Below the pieces are notes generated by a model. The model did not search any database. It was not told the origin of the DNA and saw only the letters and a program-made list of their open reading frames with translations. DNA of 64,000 nucleotides from Prorocentrum cordatum. Lineage: Eukaryota; Sar; Dinophyceae; Prorocentrales; Prorocentraceae. Within the stretch, counting starts at the first letter, position 1. Every line of letters begins with the position of its first letter. The position numbers were made by a program, and so were the translations under genes. Shown here in pieces: positions 10,651 to 22,119 of the stretch. The stretch is from NCBI GenBank assembly GCA_963575745.1, contig CAUYUJ010010469.1, positions 114,880 to 178,879 on the forward strand. The letters are read 5' to 3'.

Positions 10651-11920
10651 CCCCGCTGCCCGCCCCTCGCCGCGCCGGCCCCGCCGGCCCCCCCGGGCCG
10701 CCCATGGGTGCTGCCGCGGCCTGGGCGTGCCCGGGCGCTGCGGAGTCCCGCGGCCGCGAGGGCGGCCCCGACCGCGCGGTCCCTTTGTCGGGGGCGTCTA
10801 AGACGGGGGGTCAGGGATCGGGTGGAACGTGAGGGGGGCATGACCTCAAGATGTCCCAAGAGGGCTCCACGAGAGCTCCCAAGGCTCCCAGGAGCGCTTC
10901 AAGAGGGCCCCAAGAGGCGCCCAGGAGGCCCCAGGAGGCCCCAACAGGCGCCCAAGAGGCCTCCACGAGGCTCCCAAGAGACCCCCAAGAGACTCGGCCC
11001 GGATTAATAGGTCGACCCTGCCAAATCAAGGGTGCCTTTGTGTCCTGTGTCTCGCGACCCGTGCCTCCTGCATTCCTGTGGCCATGTGGCCCCCAGAAGG
11101 GTTTTTTGTCTTCTCGCGTGTCCTGTCCAATGAAGTCCTTTACAGTCAACCCGCAAAGTAAGGATGGGCAACCTACCCAAGGGTACCCCCTTGCATCCTG
11201 GCCTCCTCGGTCCATCCTTGGCCACTGTCGTTGGTCGCGCCCCGCTCGAAAGGCTTCGAAATGGGCGTCCAAGGCCATTGCATCCTTGTCGCGCATCCTT
11301 ACTACACGGGTTCACTGTAGGGGGGGATGACCTCAGGGGGTGGTGCGTCGACTCCGAGTCGCCGATGGATCGCCGATTGCGGGCCCCACGGCCCGCCTGG
11401 CCCAGGGCCGTGCGGTGTTGCCACGGAGGGCTCCTCGCCGATCTATCGGCGACGTGTCGCCGACTCGAGCTGACTGCTGCCCTCCCTGCGCTGCCACCCC
11501 GATCGTTCCTCGGGCCGAACGAAAGGGGGGATACGGAAAGGGGGGGTTACGAAATCTGCTGCATGCAGCTGGTTTCAGCCCCGCCGCTAGGCCCATTCCT
11601 CGATACATAGCCGCCTCCGGCGCCGGGAGGCGCCGGGAAAATCAGCTACGCGAGCTGATTATCAAACCCCCCTTTGCTATCCCCCCCTCGCCCGGCCCGG
11701 CGATCGTTCCCCATCGATTGACACGGGGTGAGTGCGTTCCTGTTGGGTCTCGGAGGGACATCCCGTAGGTTCCGGGGGGGCTTTTGCGCCTCGGGATGCT
11801 TTCCAGCAGTTCCGCATCGTCGAGCGCAATCTGGGGGTGCTGAGATCGTCCAAACGCCCGCTGGAAGCCCAAGGTATGGCTCGGAAGTCACCAGGCGTCG
11901 AAGAGGGTGGTGGGGACGAG
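10651..11920. other. Intergenic, no gene seen
   Basis: GC-rich sequence, then the CTTGGGG family in reverse orientation at 10850-11000. The rest is unique-looking sequence with G-runs at 11320-11330 and 11525-11550. No conserved protein motif or RNA gene recognised. Confidence 0.6.
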
Positions 11921-11922
11921 GT

Positions 11923-11937
11923 GTGCGTGTGTGTGTG

Positions 11938-11981
<44 letters not shown>

Positions 11982-11988
11982 TGTGTGA
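11923..11988. repeat. (TG)n microsatellite
   Basis: About 30 TG units with a few CG interruptions, some 70 nt upstream of the first open exon of the metallopeptidase-like gene. Confidence 0.95.
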
Positions 11989-12060
11989 GGGTCAAGGAAA
12001 ATACTTGATTTCGTGGTCTCCCCACCCTCTGCGCACAGGCCCCGGGCCATGGTGCACTGA

Positions 12061-13926
12061 CCCCTCCCTCTTCCTGGGCCTCCCTCGTCGGCGCACCCGA
12101 TCTCGTCCGGCGCCCTCCTGGCCTCGCTGGCCCCGCTGACGGAGTGGGGCAGTACCGACGCCCTGAAGCTTCGGGTCCACGGTTACTGGGCGGTCTGGTG
12201 GGACCCGCGCTACGACCACGCCGCGGACGCCGACTTCGTTGTGGCTCGCCTGGAGGAGGTGCGTCGGGAATGCACCGGCCCCCTGGGCATGTCTGACCCT
12301 CCCAACCCCGCGAGAGGGCACTACTACAACATCTACATCCACCATCGAGGCGATGCGTTTCCCGACGGGTGGGCCTGCGGACAGGGGACCGACTGCTTCG
12401 GCCTTCCTTACTTGACCCTGCCTGGGGACGGCTGCCATCGGACGGCCAAGACTCTGTACCACGAGGCATTCCACATCTTCCAATACCGGGCAACATCGTC
12501 CGGCTTTTCATATTCGGGTGTCTCGCAATGGTACGTCGAGGCCTCTGCCCAGTGGTACATGGTGCGTATGAGACCTTCAGACAGCGATGTCTTCATAGAG
12601 GCCAGCTGCATATCGATGAACCCCCACCTGGCGTTGTGGCACACCCTGGAGAATGGAGAACCCACTGACGCGCTAGACTGGCTGTACATGTGCCGGCTCT
12701 ACGCACTGAACACGTGGCTGATCTACCTGACACGGGTCTCCGCCGTTCAAATAGATTGGTCCCGCAAGGCCCTACGGACAGGGAATGGACCCCGGATCCC
12801 CAGGCTGAACCTCGGCAGTTTGGGGCCGGTCGCCCTCGGGGCCCCAGCCCTCGGGGCCCCATCTTGGAAACCTTCGAAGGTCGCCTGCGTCCCCTCCGAC
12901 GTGGTCACTGGCGGCTTCTACGCGGGCGTCACGTGGAGCCCGCAGGAGCACCACCTCCGGCGCGTGGGCGACCCGCTCCGCGGCCACTTCGCGGACTGGG
13001 CCGCCTGCAACGCCGGCGGCCTCGAGCGCGGGTTCCGCTATCTCTCGGGCGAGCAGCGCGCCCGCGCGGCGCAGGAGCTCGAGGCGGTGACTCGCGCGGG
13101 GCAGTCCCAGGTGAGCGACGCAATTGCGCCGTCCTTGGCGCGTAAGCTTCCCCCGTGCAAGGTCGCGCGTAAGCGCCCTCGCTACAAATGTGGCTTGCCG
13201 CGCTGGCGGCCCGCGTAAGCCACCGCGTGTAAGGTTGCTACGTCATCTCGCGCAAGGCCGTTCTTGATCGCCGCTCAGGTGGCAAACCGGCACGAGCTGG
13301 CGGCGACGCTGGAGGCGCCGCTTGGCGAGGACGCCCTTTGCTTTCGCCCCCAGGCCTTCGCCCCGCGCGGGTGGGCGTACAACGTCTTGCTCGTCCGGCT
13401 CCCGCGGGCCGGGCCCTACACGGTGGTCCTCCGCGGCGACCCCGAGGGCACCGAGGGGCAGGCCTCCCACTTCCTGGGGAGGGTCGTCGTGGGCTCCAGG
13501 AGGCACGCCATGGAGATGGTGGACTCGCGCGCCTCCTGGCCCTGCGCCGTGGTCGTGGGCGAGGGCGAGCGGGAGATGTACTCAAGGGAGGAAAAACCAC
13601 CCGGACCGGACAATTGGCGTTCACGAAACGGCATTGGGCGTTTACTAAAAAGCCCTGCCCTGTTCGGTTCCTTCAGCGTGGGCGTTTAGTACACGGCCTC
13701 GCTCGTCGGGGTGGCTCTTGTGGGGGGGGATTTTTGCCCTCGAATGTACGTCGTCGTGGTGTCCGTGCCGGCGCACTTCGGCGGCAACCAGGAGTACGGC
13801 TACGAGGTGGAGGTCCGCAGCGGCGCGTGGGGCACCCCCGGCCAGCGCTCGGGCGGCGAGGCCGTGGCGTCGGCGGCCGAGATGCGCCGCAAGCGCCTGG
13901 AGGCCCTGGAGCGGCGAAGCGGCTAG
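12061..13926 (+). CDS. HExxH metallopeptidase-like protein, multi-exon
   Basis: The open frame from 12061 encodes HGYWAVWWDPRYD, GHYYNIYIHH, then YHEAFHIFQY with HEAFH at 12460-12474 and WYVEASAQW about 20 residues on. HExxH plus a downstream Glu is the zinc-site pattern of gluzincin-type peptidases, and the spacing resembles DUF6055-like secreted proteins (my comparison). Likely introns: 12736-12879 (GT-AG, in frame), 13111-13278 (CAG|GTGAGC to CTCAG|GTGGCA, phase 0), and one ending at TTTAG 13689 whose donor I cannot fix. The last exon reads MYVVVVSVPAHFGGNQEYGY and ends at TAG 13924-13926. The first exon and start codon are not identified, since a stop lies at 12058-12060. Substrate unknown. 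Confidence 0.72.
13111..13278 (+). other. Intron of the metallopeptidase-like gene
   Basis: 168 bp with consensus donor GTGAGC and acceptor CTCAG. Reading frames join in phase 0 (...RAGQSQ to VANRHELAATLE...). AGGTG is repeated at both edges. The interior repeats CGCGTAAGC and similar words. Confidence 0.8.
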
Positions 13927-14007
13927 AGCGGCACTTCTGATCGCCGGCGCGAAACGGCGCCGGGCGATCGTCGCGCGGGGGGTTCAAGCCGGACTCCTCC
14001 TCCTCCT

Positions 14008-14021
14008 CATCATCTTCCTCG

Positions 14022-14094
<73 letters not shown>

Positions 14095-14130
14095 AATCAT
14101 CATCATCATCATCATCTCATCATTCATCAG

Positions 14131-14187
<57 letters not shown>

Positions 14188-14375
14188 CATCCTCATCCTC
14201 ATCCTCATCCTCATCCTCATCCTCTTCCTCTTCCTCTCTTCCTCTCCTCCTCCTCCTCCTCCTTCTCCTCCCCCTTCTCCTCCTCCCCTCCTCCTCCTCC
14301 TCCTCCTCCTCCTCCTCCTCCTCCTCCTCCTCCTCCTCCTCTCTTCCCCCTCCTCCTCCTCCTCCTCCTCCTGAG
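14008..14375. repeat. CAT and CTC microsatellites
   Basis: ATC/CAT triplets from about 14025 to 14180, CATCCT units to about 14230, then CTC triplets to 14375. They lie just downstream of the metallopeptidase-like gene. Confidence 0.95.
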
Positions 14376-15870
14376 AGGGGGGTCGATAGAGGGAGAGTCG
14401 GGGGTGCGAAGTCTGCCACGTGCGTTGGGTTTGGCCCCGCCGCTGGGCGCCTTCCCTCGACGCGCTGGCGCCAGGAGGCGCCAGGAGGCGCCGGAGGCGC
14501 CGGGAGGATCGGCTTCGTGAGCTGATTCGCCAAGCCGCCGTTTACTAAGCCTAAGTCGGGCCCGTCCCTCCACAGGAGGAATACTCAAAGGTAGTCCAAA
14601 ATATAGGCTGGGGACGATTTGGTTGAGCATCTTTTGACCCTTCGGGGGTATTTTGGGGGTATTTCTTATTTTTCGCCCAAAATCCCCCTGTAGGGAGACA
14701 GGCCCGAGTTCACCGTTTACTGACCCCGCCTTTCGTCGACCCGAGGGGTGGAGCCCGCGGCGCCGCCCGCGCGCGGCTGTCCGAAGAGGCGAGAGGTGGC
14801 CGCGTGCCTCGAGCGCCGTGGAAGCTCCTGCCGGCCTTGCCAGGGTCTTCACGGTGCGGGCTGTTGGTGGTCGTGCTCTCCCCCGGTTGTCAGGTTCAGA
14901 TGCTGCTTCGGGAGCCTCGATACGGGGGTCAACGCACACGGGGGGTCAGCCAAGGCACCAGATCTTGCAGGATCCTGCGGAGACCCTCTCTGGCTGACCC
15001 GGGTTAGCGAGCCGCTCGCGGCCGCGAGGCGGCCGCGCATGTTGGCTGACCCGGGTTTACGAAGACCTGCCTTGCAGTTTTTTGTTCCTGAATTGCAGTT
15101 TTTTGGTTTCCTGCTGACCCGGGTCTGGATTGGCCTGGGTCAGAAGATCCCCGGTTGCTTCAATTTGGAGCGCTGAGGAGCATGAGATGATGAGGCCAGG
15201 GACTCCGACTCTCAGGGTTCTTAGATGGGCAGCGAAGATCGAAGAGGTCAGTTTTCGGGCACAGTCATGCGTGATCCAGACCTGGAGTGTGTGTCATCGG
15301 GAGGCGGCGAAGTGGGCCCTCGAATGCCTCCGTCGGGCACAAAGGATACGCGCATGGTGACAATATTCCAGCCGATACAGAGCCGGCCGAGGTGGAGGTC
15401 TTCGCTGATACGGTCAATGTAACAGGCATTCGCTCCACATATGCTGGCACATATGATGCTATCAGTATTAATGTATGTACTTATCCTTCTATTTTTTATT
15501 CTTAGTCTCCACGCTTATTCATCATTACTTGTTATGTTAACCGTTCTCGTCACCTTCACTATCATCCTCTTTGTCATGATCCAGCTTCCCCTACAGCTTC
15601 CACCATCTCTTCCTCTTTTCTTCTACTCTGCACCTTCCTCATTCTATCAGTCGTCGTATTCCTGATGCTCCTCCTTGTCCTCGTCCTCTTCCTCTTCGGC
15701 CTCGCCTTTCTCGTGGTGCTGGTGGGGGCGAGAGGCGGTGGGAGGGTGCGCCAGAGGGAGCGCATCGGAACTGGGACGGGAGACGGGAGACCGGCGGGCG
15801 AGGGTGGAGAATGGTGACGGAGGGGCGCAGGCGAGGGTGAAGGCCACCATGCCCTGGGTGCTAGCCTTAG
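14376..15870. other. Intergenic with GACCCGGGT-containing repeats
   Basis: No gene recognised. GCTGACCCGGGT occurs at about 14993, 15042 and 15112, and a related GGTCAGCC/TTGACCCGGG pair occurs near 53982-54020, so this is a dispersed repeat. A short hydrophobic frame at 15441-15665 lies in T/C-rich low-complexity DNA and is not called. Confidence 0.5.
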
Positions 15871-15878
15871 AGGAAGCT

Positions 15879-16008
15879 AGGGACTGGTTCCCCTCCAAGA
15901 CGGCGAAAACCCTTCCAAAACCCGCTCCCAAGCCTCCGAAAAGCCTCCCGGAACCCTTCCCGGAGGGGTTCGGGAGGGTTTCGGCGGTTTTGGAAGGAAA
16001 CCAGTCCC
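15879..16008. mobile_element. Foldback (MITE-like) element
   Basis: Two arms of about 33 bp are reverse complements with a few mismatches. The left arm starts GGGACTGGTTCCCCTCC and the right arm ends GGAAGGAAACCAGTCCC. They enclose about 60 bp rich in GGAGGCTT/CCTCC words. No coding capacity; a clear target duplication was not found. Confidence 0.6.
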
Positions 16009-16103
16009 GAGCGAACCCTGGACTTTCTAATGCTGGCCCCCTCTTAGAGTTGCGTGCCCATCGAGGTGCCAGCCAGGCCAGAGTAGTTTGAGCTGTGAGC
16101 CCA

Positions 16104-18235
16104 GGTGGGTCCCACGCGGATCACCTCGGCACCTCGCCGCCACCTGGGAGGCCTGCGATCTGCGCAACTGTCCCCATTTTCGTGGGCTCCTGGGAGGCCC
16201 AGCGGAGGTGGGTCCCACGCGGATCAGCTCGGGACCTCGCCGCCCCCTGGGGGGCTTGCGATCTGCGCAACGGTTGCCATTTTCGTGGGCTCCTGGGAGG
16301 CCCAGCGGAGGTGGGTCCCACGCGGATCACCTCGGGACCTCGCCGCCCCCTGGGGGGCTTGCGATTTGCGCAACTGTCGCCACTTTCGTGGGCTCCTGGG
16401 AGGCCCAGCGGAGGTGGGTCCCACGCGGATCACCTCGGGACCTCGCCGTTCCCTGGGGGGCTTGCGATTTGCGCAACTGTCGCCACTTTCGTGGGCTCCT
16501 GGGAGGCCCAGCGGAGGTGGGTCCCACGCTGATCACCTCGGGACCTCGCCGCCCCCTGGGGGCTTGCGATCTGCGCAATTGTCGCCACTTTCGTGGGCTC
16601 CTGGGAGGCCCAGCGGAGGTGGGTCCCACGCGGATCACCTCGGGACCTCGTCGCCCCCTGGGGGGCTTGCGATCTGCGCAGTTGTCGCCACTTTCGTGGG
16701 CTCCTGGGAGGCCCAGCGGAGGTGGGTCCCACGCGGATCAGCTCGGGACCTCGCCGCCCCCTGGGGGGCCTGCGATCTGCGCATTTGCCGCCACTTTCGC
16801 CGGCTCCTGGGAGGCCCAGCGGAGGTGGGTCCCACGCGGATCACCTCGGGACCTCGCCGCCCCCTGGGGTGGCTTGCGATCTGCGCAACGGTTGCCATTT
16901 TCGTGGGCTCCTGGGAGGCCCAGCGGAGGTGGGTCCCTCGCGGATCACCTCGGGACCTCGCCGCCCCCTGGGGGGCTTGCGATCTGCGCAACTGTCGCCA
17001 CTTTCGCGGGCTCCTAGGAGGCCCAGCGGAGGTGGGTCCCACGCGGATCACCTCGGGACCTCGCCGCCCCTTGGGAGGCTTGCGATCTGCGCAACGGTTG
17101 CCACTTTCGTGGGCTCTTGGGAGGCCCGGCGGAGGTGGGTCCCACGCGGATCTCCTCGGGACCTCGCCGCCCCCTGGGGGGCTTGCGATCTGCGCACTTG
17201 TCGCCACTTTCGTGGGCTCCTGGGAGGCCCAGCAGAGGTACGTCCCACGTGGATCACTCGGAGGTACGTCATACGCCTTTCTTTCAACGCCCCTGTGTTT
17301 CCATTTTGTATGTTTGCCGTTCCTTTTCTTGCTGCGCTCTTCTGAAATCTCTGCTGGGTGCTCTTCTTGCGCACTGCGGGTCCTTCAGAATGCCAGTCAG
17401 CATTGAGTGGGATCACCTCGGGACCTCGCCGCCCCCTGGGGGGCTTGCGATCTGCGCAACTGTCGCCACTTTCGTGGGCTCTTGGGAGGCCCGGCGGAGG
17501 TGGGTCCCACGCGGATCTCCTCGGGACCTCGCCGCCCTTTGGGTGGCTTGCGATCTGCGCACTTGTCGCCATTTTCGTGGGCTCCTGGGAGGCACAGCGG
17601 AGGTGGGTCCCTCGCGGACCACCTCGGGACCTCGCCGCCCCCTGGGGGGCTTGCGATCTGCGCAATTGTCGCCACTTTCGTGGGCTCCTGGGAGGCACAG
17701 CGGAGGTGGGTCCCACGCGGATCACCTCGGGACCTCGCCGCCCCCTGGGGGGCTTGCGATCTGTGCAATTGTCGCCACTTTCGTGGGCTCCTGGGAGGCC
17801 CAGCGGAGGTGGGCCCCACGCGGATCACCTCGGGACCTCGCCGCCCCTTGGGGGGCTTGCGATCTGTGCAACTGTCGCCACTTTCGCGGGCTCCTGGGAG
17901 GACCATCGGAGGTGGGTCCCACGCGGATCACCTCGGGACCTCGCCGCCCCCTGGGGGGCTTGCGATCTGCGCAATTGTCGCCACTTTCGTGGGCTCCTGG
18001 GAGGCCCAGCGGAGGTGGGTCCCACGCGGATCACCTCGGGACCTCGCCGCCCCCTGGGGGGCTTGCGATCTGTGCAATTGTTCCCACTTTCGTGGGCTCT
18101 TGGGAGGCCCAGCGGAGGTGGGTCCCACGCTGATCACCTCGGGACCTCGCCGCCCCCTGGGGGGCTTGCGATCTGCGCAACTGTCGCCACTTTCGTGGGC
18201 TCCTGGGAGGCCCAGCGGAGGTGCGTCCACGTGGA
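16104..18235. repeat. 103-bp satellite array with a repeated spacer
   Basis: Units of about 103 bp (word GGTGGGTCCCACGCGG, then CTCGGGACCTCGCCGCC, then TTTCGTGGGCTCCTGGGAGG) repeat about 11 times to 17245. A spacer of about 170 bp follows, then eight more units to about 18230. The same spacer recurs at the 3' end (18225-18395), so a higher-order unit exists. Because 103 is not a multiple of 3, long open frames cycle through the frames; they are not genes. Confidence 0.93.
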
Positions 18236-18449
18236 TCACTCGGAGGTACGTCATACGCGTTTCTTTCAACGCCCCTGTGTTTCCATTTTGTATATTTGCC
18301 TGTCCTCTTCTTGCTGCACTCTTCTGAAAGCTCTGCTGGGTGCTCTTCTTGCGCACTGCGGGTCCTTCAGAATGCCAGTCAGCATTGAGTGGTCCTGAGT
18401 ATATTCGCCACATGTATAGAAAGGGTTGGGTACGGCACAGGGTCATAAT

Positions 18450-18700
18450 TAGGACGGCGGGGTTGCTATCGGCCGGCTAGGTGGGGATGTGGGGGTGTTA
18501 AACCATAGGCAGTAAGGATTGGGGTTCGGGTAAGGGGTTAAGGTTGACGGATTGGGCTTAGGGTAGGGGTTAGAGTAGGGATTAGGGTTTTAATTTGGGG
18601 TTAAGGTTGGGGTTTGGGTCGAGGTTAAGGTTAGGCGTAGGGTGGGCGTTAGGGTTAGGAATGGGGGGTTGGGTTAGGGGTCAAGTTAGCCAGCTCGAAT
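18450..18700. repeat. Degenerate telomere-like repeats
   Basis: Irregular runs of GGGTTAGG, TTAGGGT and GGTTTAGG-like words. The leading part (GGACGGCGGGGTTGCTATCGG onward) is repeated at about 19807-19960, also followed by TTAGGG-like words. It may be an interstitial relic of TTTAGGG-type telomere DNA. No gene. Confidence 0.6.
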
Positions 18701-18789
18701 GGGCCAGAGGGTTCCGTCCACTCCCACCCGCCCTCCCACAACAAATCAGCAAGTGCGTCGCGTCCGACGCCTGTCGCTCATCTTATATC

Positions 18790-19770
18790 GTGGGCGGCTA
18801 GACGTTCAGCGCGCGACATGAGCTGCGTCCTATGTTTCCGCGTATTGAGCAACGTCGACGAGAAGCACGACCGTGCGCGATGTGCGCCGCGCTCCGCTCC
18901 AGCCTCTCATGTTGCATCGTTTGGCGACAACATGTCCAGCGCGCGAAGTGCGCCGCGTCTCATTCCAGCCACGCGTGTTGCACCGCCGATCGTTTCGCTC
19001 CTGCCGCGCATAGAGGAGGGGGAGGAGGAGGAACAGGAGTAGGAGGAGGAGGGGAGGGAGAGGGAGGGAGGGAGAAACTGATGAGGAAAATGATAATGCC
19101 TCTTGGGAATTCGCGGGGCGTCCTGGGAGCTTTCTGGTCTACGCCTGAGGGCCTCTTGGATAGATCTTCCGGGTTGGAACATTGTCAACACAAGTAGGCG
19201 CTAACCTCACCATCTTTCAAGCGCCACATGAAAATCAATATTTGTGTTGCTCCCCAGGACCTCCTGGACGCATTTGTTCGACCTCTTGGGGGTCTCCTGA
19301 GGCACTGGCTCGAACCGCACTTGCTTGAGGCATTGTGACTTGCCGCCCGCCCAGCTCCTCAACCCGACAGGCCGCAGCGTCGACAACAAGAAAATTCATG
19401 TTGACGAGGAGGCGTCCCCGCGCGATGTGCGCCGCGTCCCATTCCCGCTACGCGATTCGCAGCGCCGACGAGGAGAAAATACATGATGGCAAGTAAAACG
19501 TCGTCGTTGCTGTTTTTCGACAGGTAGGACGGGGGGTCCTGCGTAGGGTTTGCAAGGCGTCCGCGCGCGATGTGCGCCGCGCCCCATTCGTGCTACACTT
19601 TTCGCAGCGTCGACGACAAGAAGGTCCAGGTTGATTTTGGGAGAAAAAAAAAAACGTGGACTTTGCATTGTTTTTTGATGGGTTGGACGCGACCGCCCGC
19701 TTAGGGTTACCCGAGCGCTGTTCATTCCGTCCGATTATTGCTGCACGTTTCGCAACTCGACGACATGTCG
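18790..19770. repeat. Dispersed GCGCGATGTGCGCCGCG repeats
   Basis: A block containing GCGCGATGTGCGCCGCG, then CATTC, CTAC and CGTCGACGA words, recurs at about 18873, 19420 and 19566, with weaker copies near 18935 and 19715. No conserved protein seen. Confidence 0.55.
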
Positions 19771-19959
19771 GCGACGAAAAAGTTGAGTTTGTGTTTTTTG
19801 CAGTTAGGACGGCGGGGTCGCTATCGGCTGGCTAGTTGGGGATGTGGGGGTATTTAGTCATGGGAAGTAAGGATTAGGGGTTAGGGCATGGATTAGGTTG
19901 AGGGTGAGGTGTGGTAGGCGTTAGGTTGAGGGTTAGGTGTGGTAGGGATCGCGTTCCGG

Positions 19960-20190
19960 AGCCAGGGGGCGGCGTGGCGAAAGGGGGGGAAGGGGGGGGT
20001 CCGAATTTCACGTTCAAAGGGGAGGGGGCCCCGCCCCTTCCTTTGAAAAGGGGGGGGGTCCGCCGGCGACGGGTCGGGAAAGGGGGGGGTGGTCCGCCGA
20101 CGATGGGGCGGGAAGGAAGGGGGGGGTCCGCCGACAACGGATCGGGTAAGGGGGAGGGGGGTTCCTGGACCCCCCTCCCTCTCGGGTGAT
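19960..20190. repeat. G-rich tandem repeat
   Basis: About three units of GGTCCGCCGRCRAYGG followed by A/G-runs such as AAGGGGGGGG. The G4+ runs could form quadruplexes. Non-coding. Confidence 0.65.
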
Positions 20191-21191
20191 TCAGCGGCGC
20201 GCCCTCTGCGATTTTACCCAGTCGACGAGGATATTTTACATGAGCTTCCAATTTCTACTCTTTCCAGCTTCCCTGTACTTGGGGCCGTCCTGAGGCGACC
20301 TTGAGGGGTCTTTGGGGCATGTTTGGGGCTACCTTGGACCATTCTTGGACATGTAACATGTCCAAGGAGGACATCTTGGGTTTTCTGGGGCCCTCCTGGA
20401 GCCACCTGTAGATCTGGCACCTCGCGGGGGGAGGGCTCCAAATACAGAGGGAAGGGGTACGGGGAGGGAGGATCCCCTTCCCGAAAGGGAAGAATGGGGG
20501 TTAGCACAACAAGCGCTTTGGACCACTCACGCCCGAAGGGCTGGTGGGATATTTGGTATTCACTTGGTCAGGAATCGGGGGTAGAGGTGATCTGCACGGG
20601 GAAGAGGTGAATGGGCTCTGGTTGGGGTCGAAGAGATTGGGTGGCAAAGCGGAGGTAGTACGCCGTTGCATGTACTCACGGAGAGCGTGTGGAAATTCAC
20701 AGATCGGACCGTCAAATTTTGCCCCATTCCCCCGAAGGCGCACTGGCTTGTGCTCCGTGGTTGAGCGCTGAAATGAGGTCGTGATTCTTTCCCCGTGGTC
20801 CCAGCGTGGAGCTGCAGACGAGCTGTTTCTCGAGAAGGATTCCAGCATCCGGGTGAGTACGTTTTCCCATGGGAAATTCGGGAGTCAGGAGAAGAAGGTG
20901 GAGGAGGAGGAGGGGCAGGAGCAGGAGCAGGAGCAGGAGGAGGAGGAAACGCAGCAACATCAGCAGCAACAACAGGAGGAGGGCTGGAATATACGGGAAG
21001 GAGAAGGAGGCTGTGGGAGAAACGAGGGGTGAGGCTGCCTCCCTGCCTTTCAGGCGCACGCGTTGAGAGCCGAGTCGAGAGGGAGGGGGCAGGGCTTATC
21101 TTTAGGATCCGCGATCGGTTGTCCTTTCTGTGATTCATATTTGGGGTCAAGCTGTCATTTCAGGTTGCGGTTGACTTTGCGTATAGCAGCG
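20191..21191 (+). other. Upstream region of RPS2 with a candidate splice acceptor
   Basis: No coding gene recognised. CTGTCATTTCAG ends at 21163, 28 nt before the RPS2 ATG, and could accept the spliced leader in trans. A GTGAGT donor-like site is at 20851. The purine-rich stretch 20880-21010 is low complexity. Confidence 0.45.
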
Positions 21192-22078
21192 ATGGGCGAA
21201 GGCGGCTTTGGAAAGGGAAAGAACGACGGCAAGGGCAAGAAGGGCGGTAAGAAGGGAAAGAAGGGAAAGAAGGGAGCCGAGGAGAAGGAGTGGGTGCCAT
21301 GCACCAAGCTCGGGCGTCTCGTTAAGGAGGGCAAGATCACCTCGATCGAGGACATCTACTTGCATTCTCTGCCGATCAAGGAGTATCAGATTATCGACCA
21401 GTTCTTCGCGCCAGGCACCCTCAAGGACGAGGTGATGAAGATCCACCCGGTGCAAAAGATGAGCTCGGCCGGTCAGACGAACCGTTTCGTGTGCTACGTC
21501 CTTGTCGGCGACAACAACGGTCACATCGGCCTGGGATCGAAGTGCTCCAAAGAGGTCGCAACGGCCATCCGCGGTGGCATCATAGCAGCCAAGCTGAGCC
21601 TCATCCCCGTTCGGCGGGGGTACTGGGGGAACAAGATCGGCCTCCCGCACACGGTGCCGATGAAGGTGGCCGGCAAGTGCGGCTCGGTCCGCGTGCGGCT
21701 CGTGCCGGCGCCCCGCGGCTCGAGCGTCGTCGGCTCTCCCGTGATGAAGAAGATGCTCGCGTTCTGCGGCATCCAGGACCCCAGGCCGCCTGAACGGGGC
21801 CGTGGCACATGGAGTCGGAGGATATCCAGGGCGCGTTGTCCCCATCCCGTCGCCGCCGATGGATCGCCGATGCGTTTCGCGATGCGCTGCGGTCCTCAGA
21901 CCCCATCTGCTCGGGCCCCGTCTGCGCGGCCTCCAAGGACTGCTTCACCTGCTCCTGTGGGCACACCAGGACCAAGGGCAACTTCATCAAGGCCACGTTC
22001 GACGCCCTGAAGCAGACCTTCGGCTACCTCACGCCGGACCTGTGGAAGCCCACGCATTTCATCAAGGCTCCGTTCCAG
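21192..22078 (+). CDS. RPS2: 40S ribosomal protein S2 (uS5), 3' end not found
   Basis: Exon 1 (21192-21776) starts [13 protein letters not shown], has a Lys/Gly-rich tail in place of the animal RGG tail, then [38 protein letters not shown] and VRLVPAPRG, the S5 core of the small subunit at the decoding-site side. After a 161-bp intron, exon 2 (21938-22078) gives [29 protein letters not shown] and KAPFQ. The spliced frame is continuous in uS5. A second donor (CAG|GA at 22078/22079) is likely, because about 20 C-terminal residues of the family are missing and the read-through runs into a CTC tract. Start chosen from homology. It may be a functional gene with a distant last exon or a broken copy. 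Confidence 0.9.
21777..21937 (+). other. RPS2 intron 1, GA-AG type
   Basis: The only junction giving a continuous uS5 sequence (GIQ then DCFTC) is CAG|GACCCC at 21776/21777 and CCAAG|GACTGC at 21937/21938. The donor is GA rather than GT and the acceptor is AG|G. AGGAC is repeated at both edges, as seen for dinoflagellate introns derived from inserted elements. Length 161 bp, phase 0. Confidence 0.82.
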
Positions 22079-22119
22079 GATCCTGCTCGTCGTAGTCGCC
22101 GTCTTCCCGTCTCCTCCGC

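Noticed and set aside
15441-15665. Hydrophobic 74-codon frame resembling a membrane protein
   Set aside because: T/C-rich low-complexity DNA, no homology motif, no context.
16088-18398. Several 300-430-codon frames in different frames
   Set aside because: They arise from the stop-free 103-bp satellite whose period shifts the frame each unit.
21135-21152. Possible relict spliced leader before RPS2 (TTGGGGTCAAG)
   Set aside because: Matches only the last part with gaps; the gene has an intron, so it is not a retrocopy.
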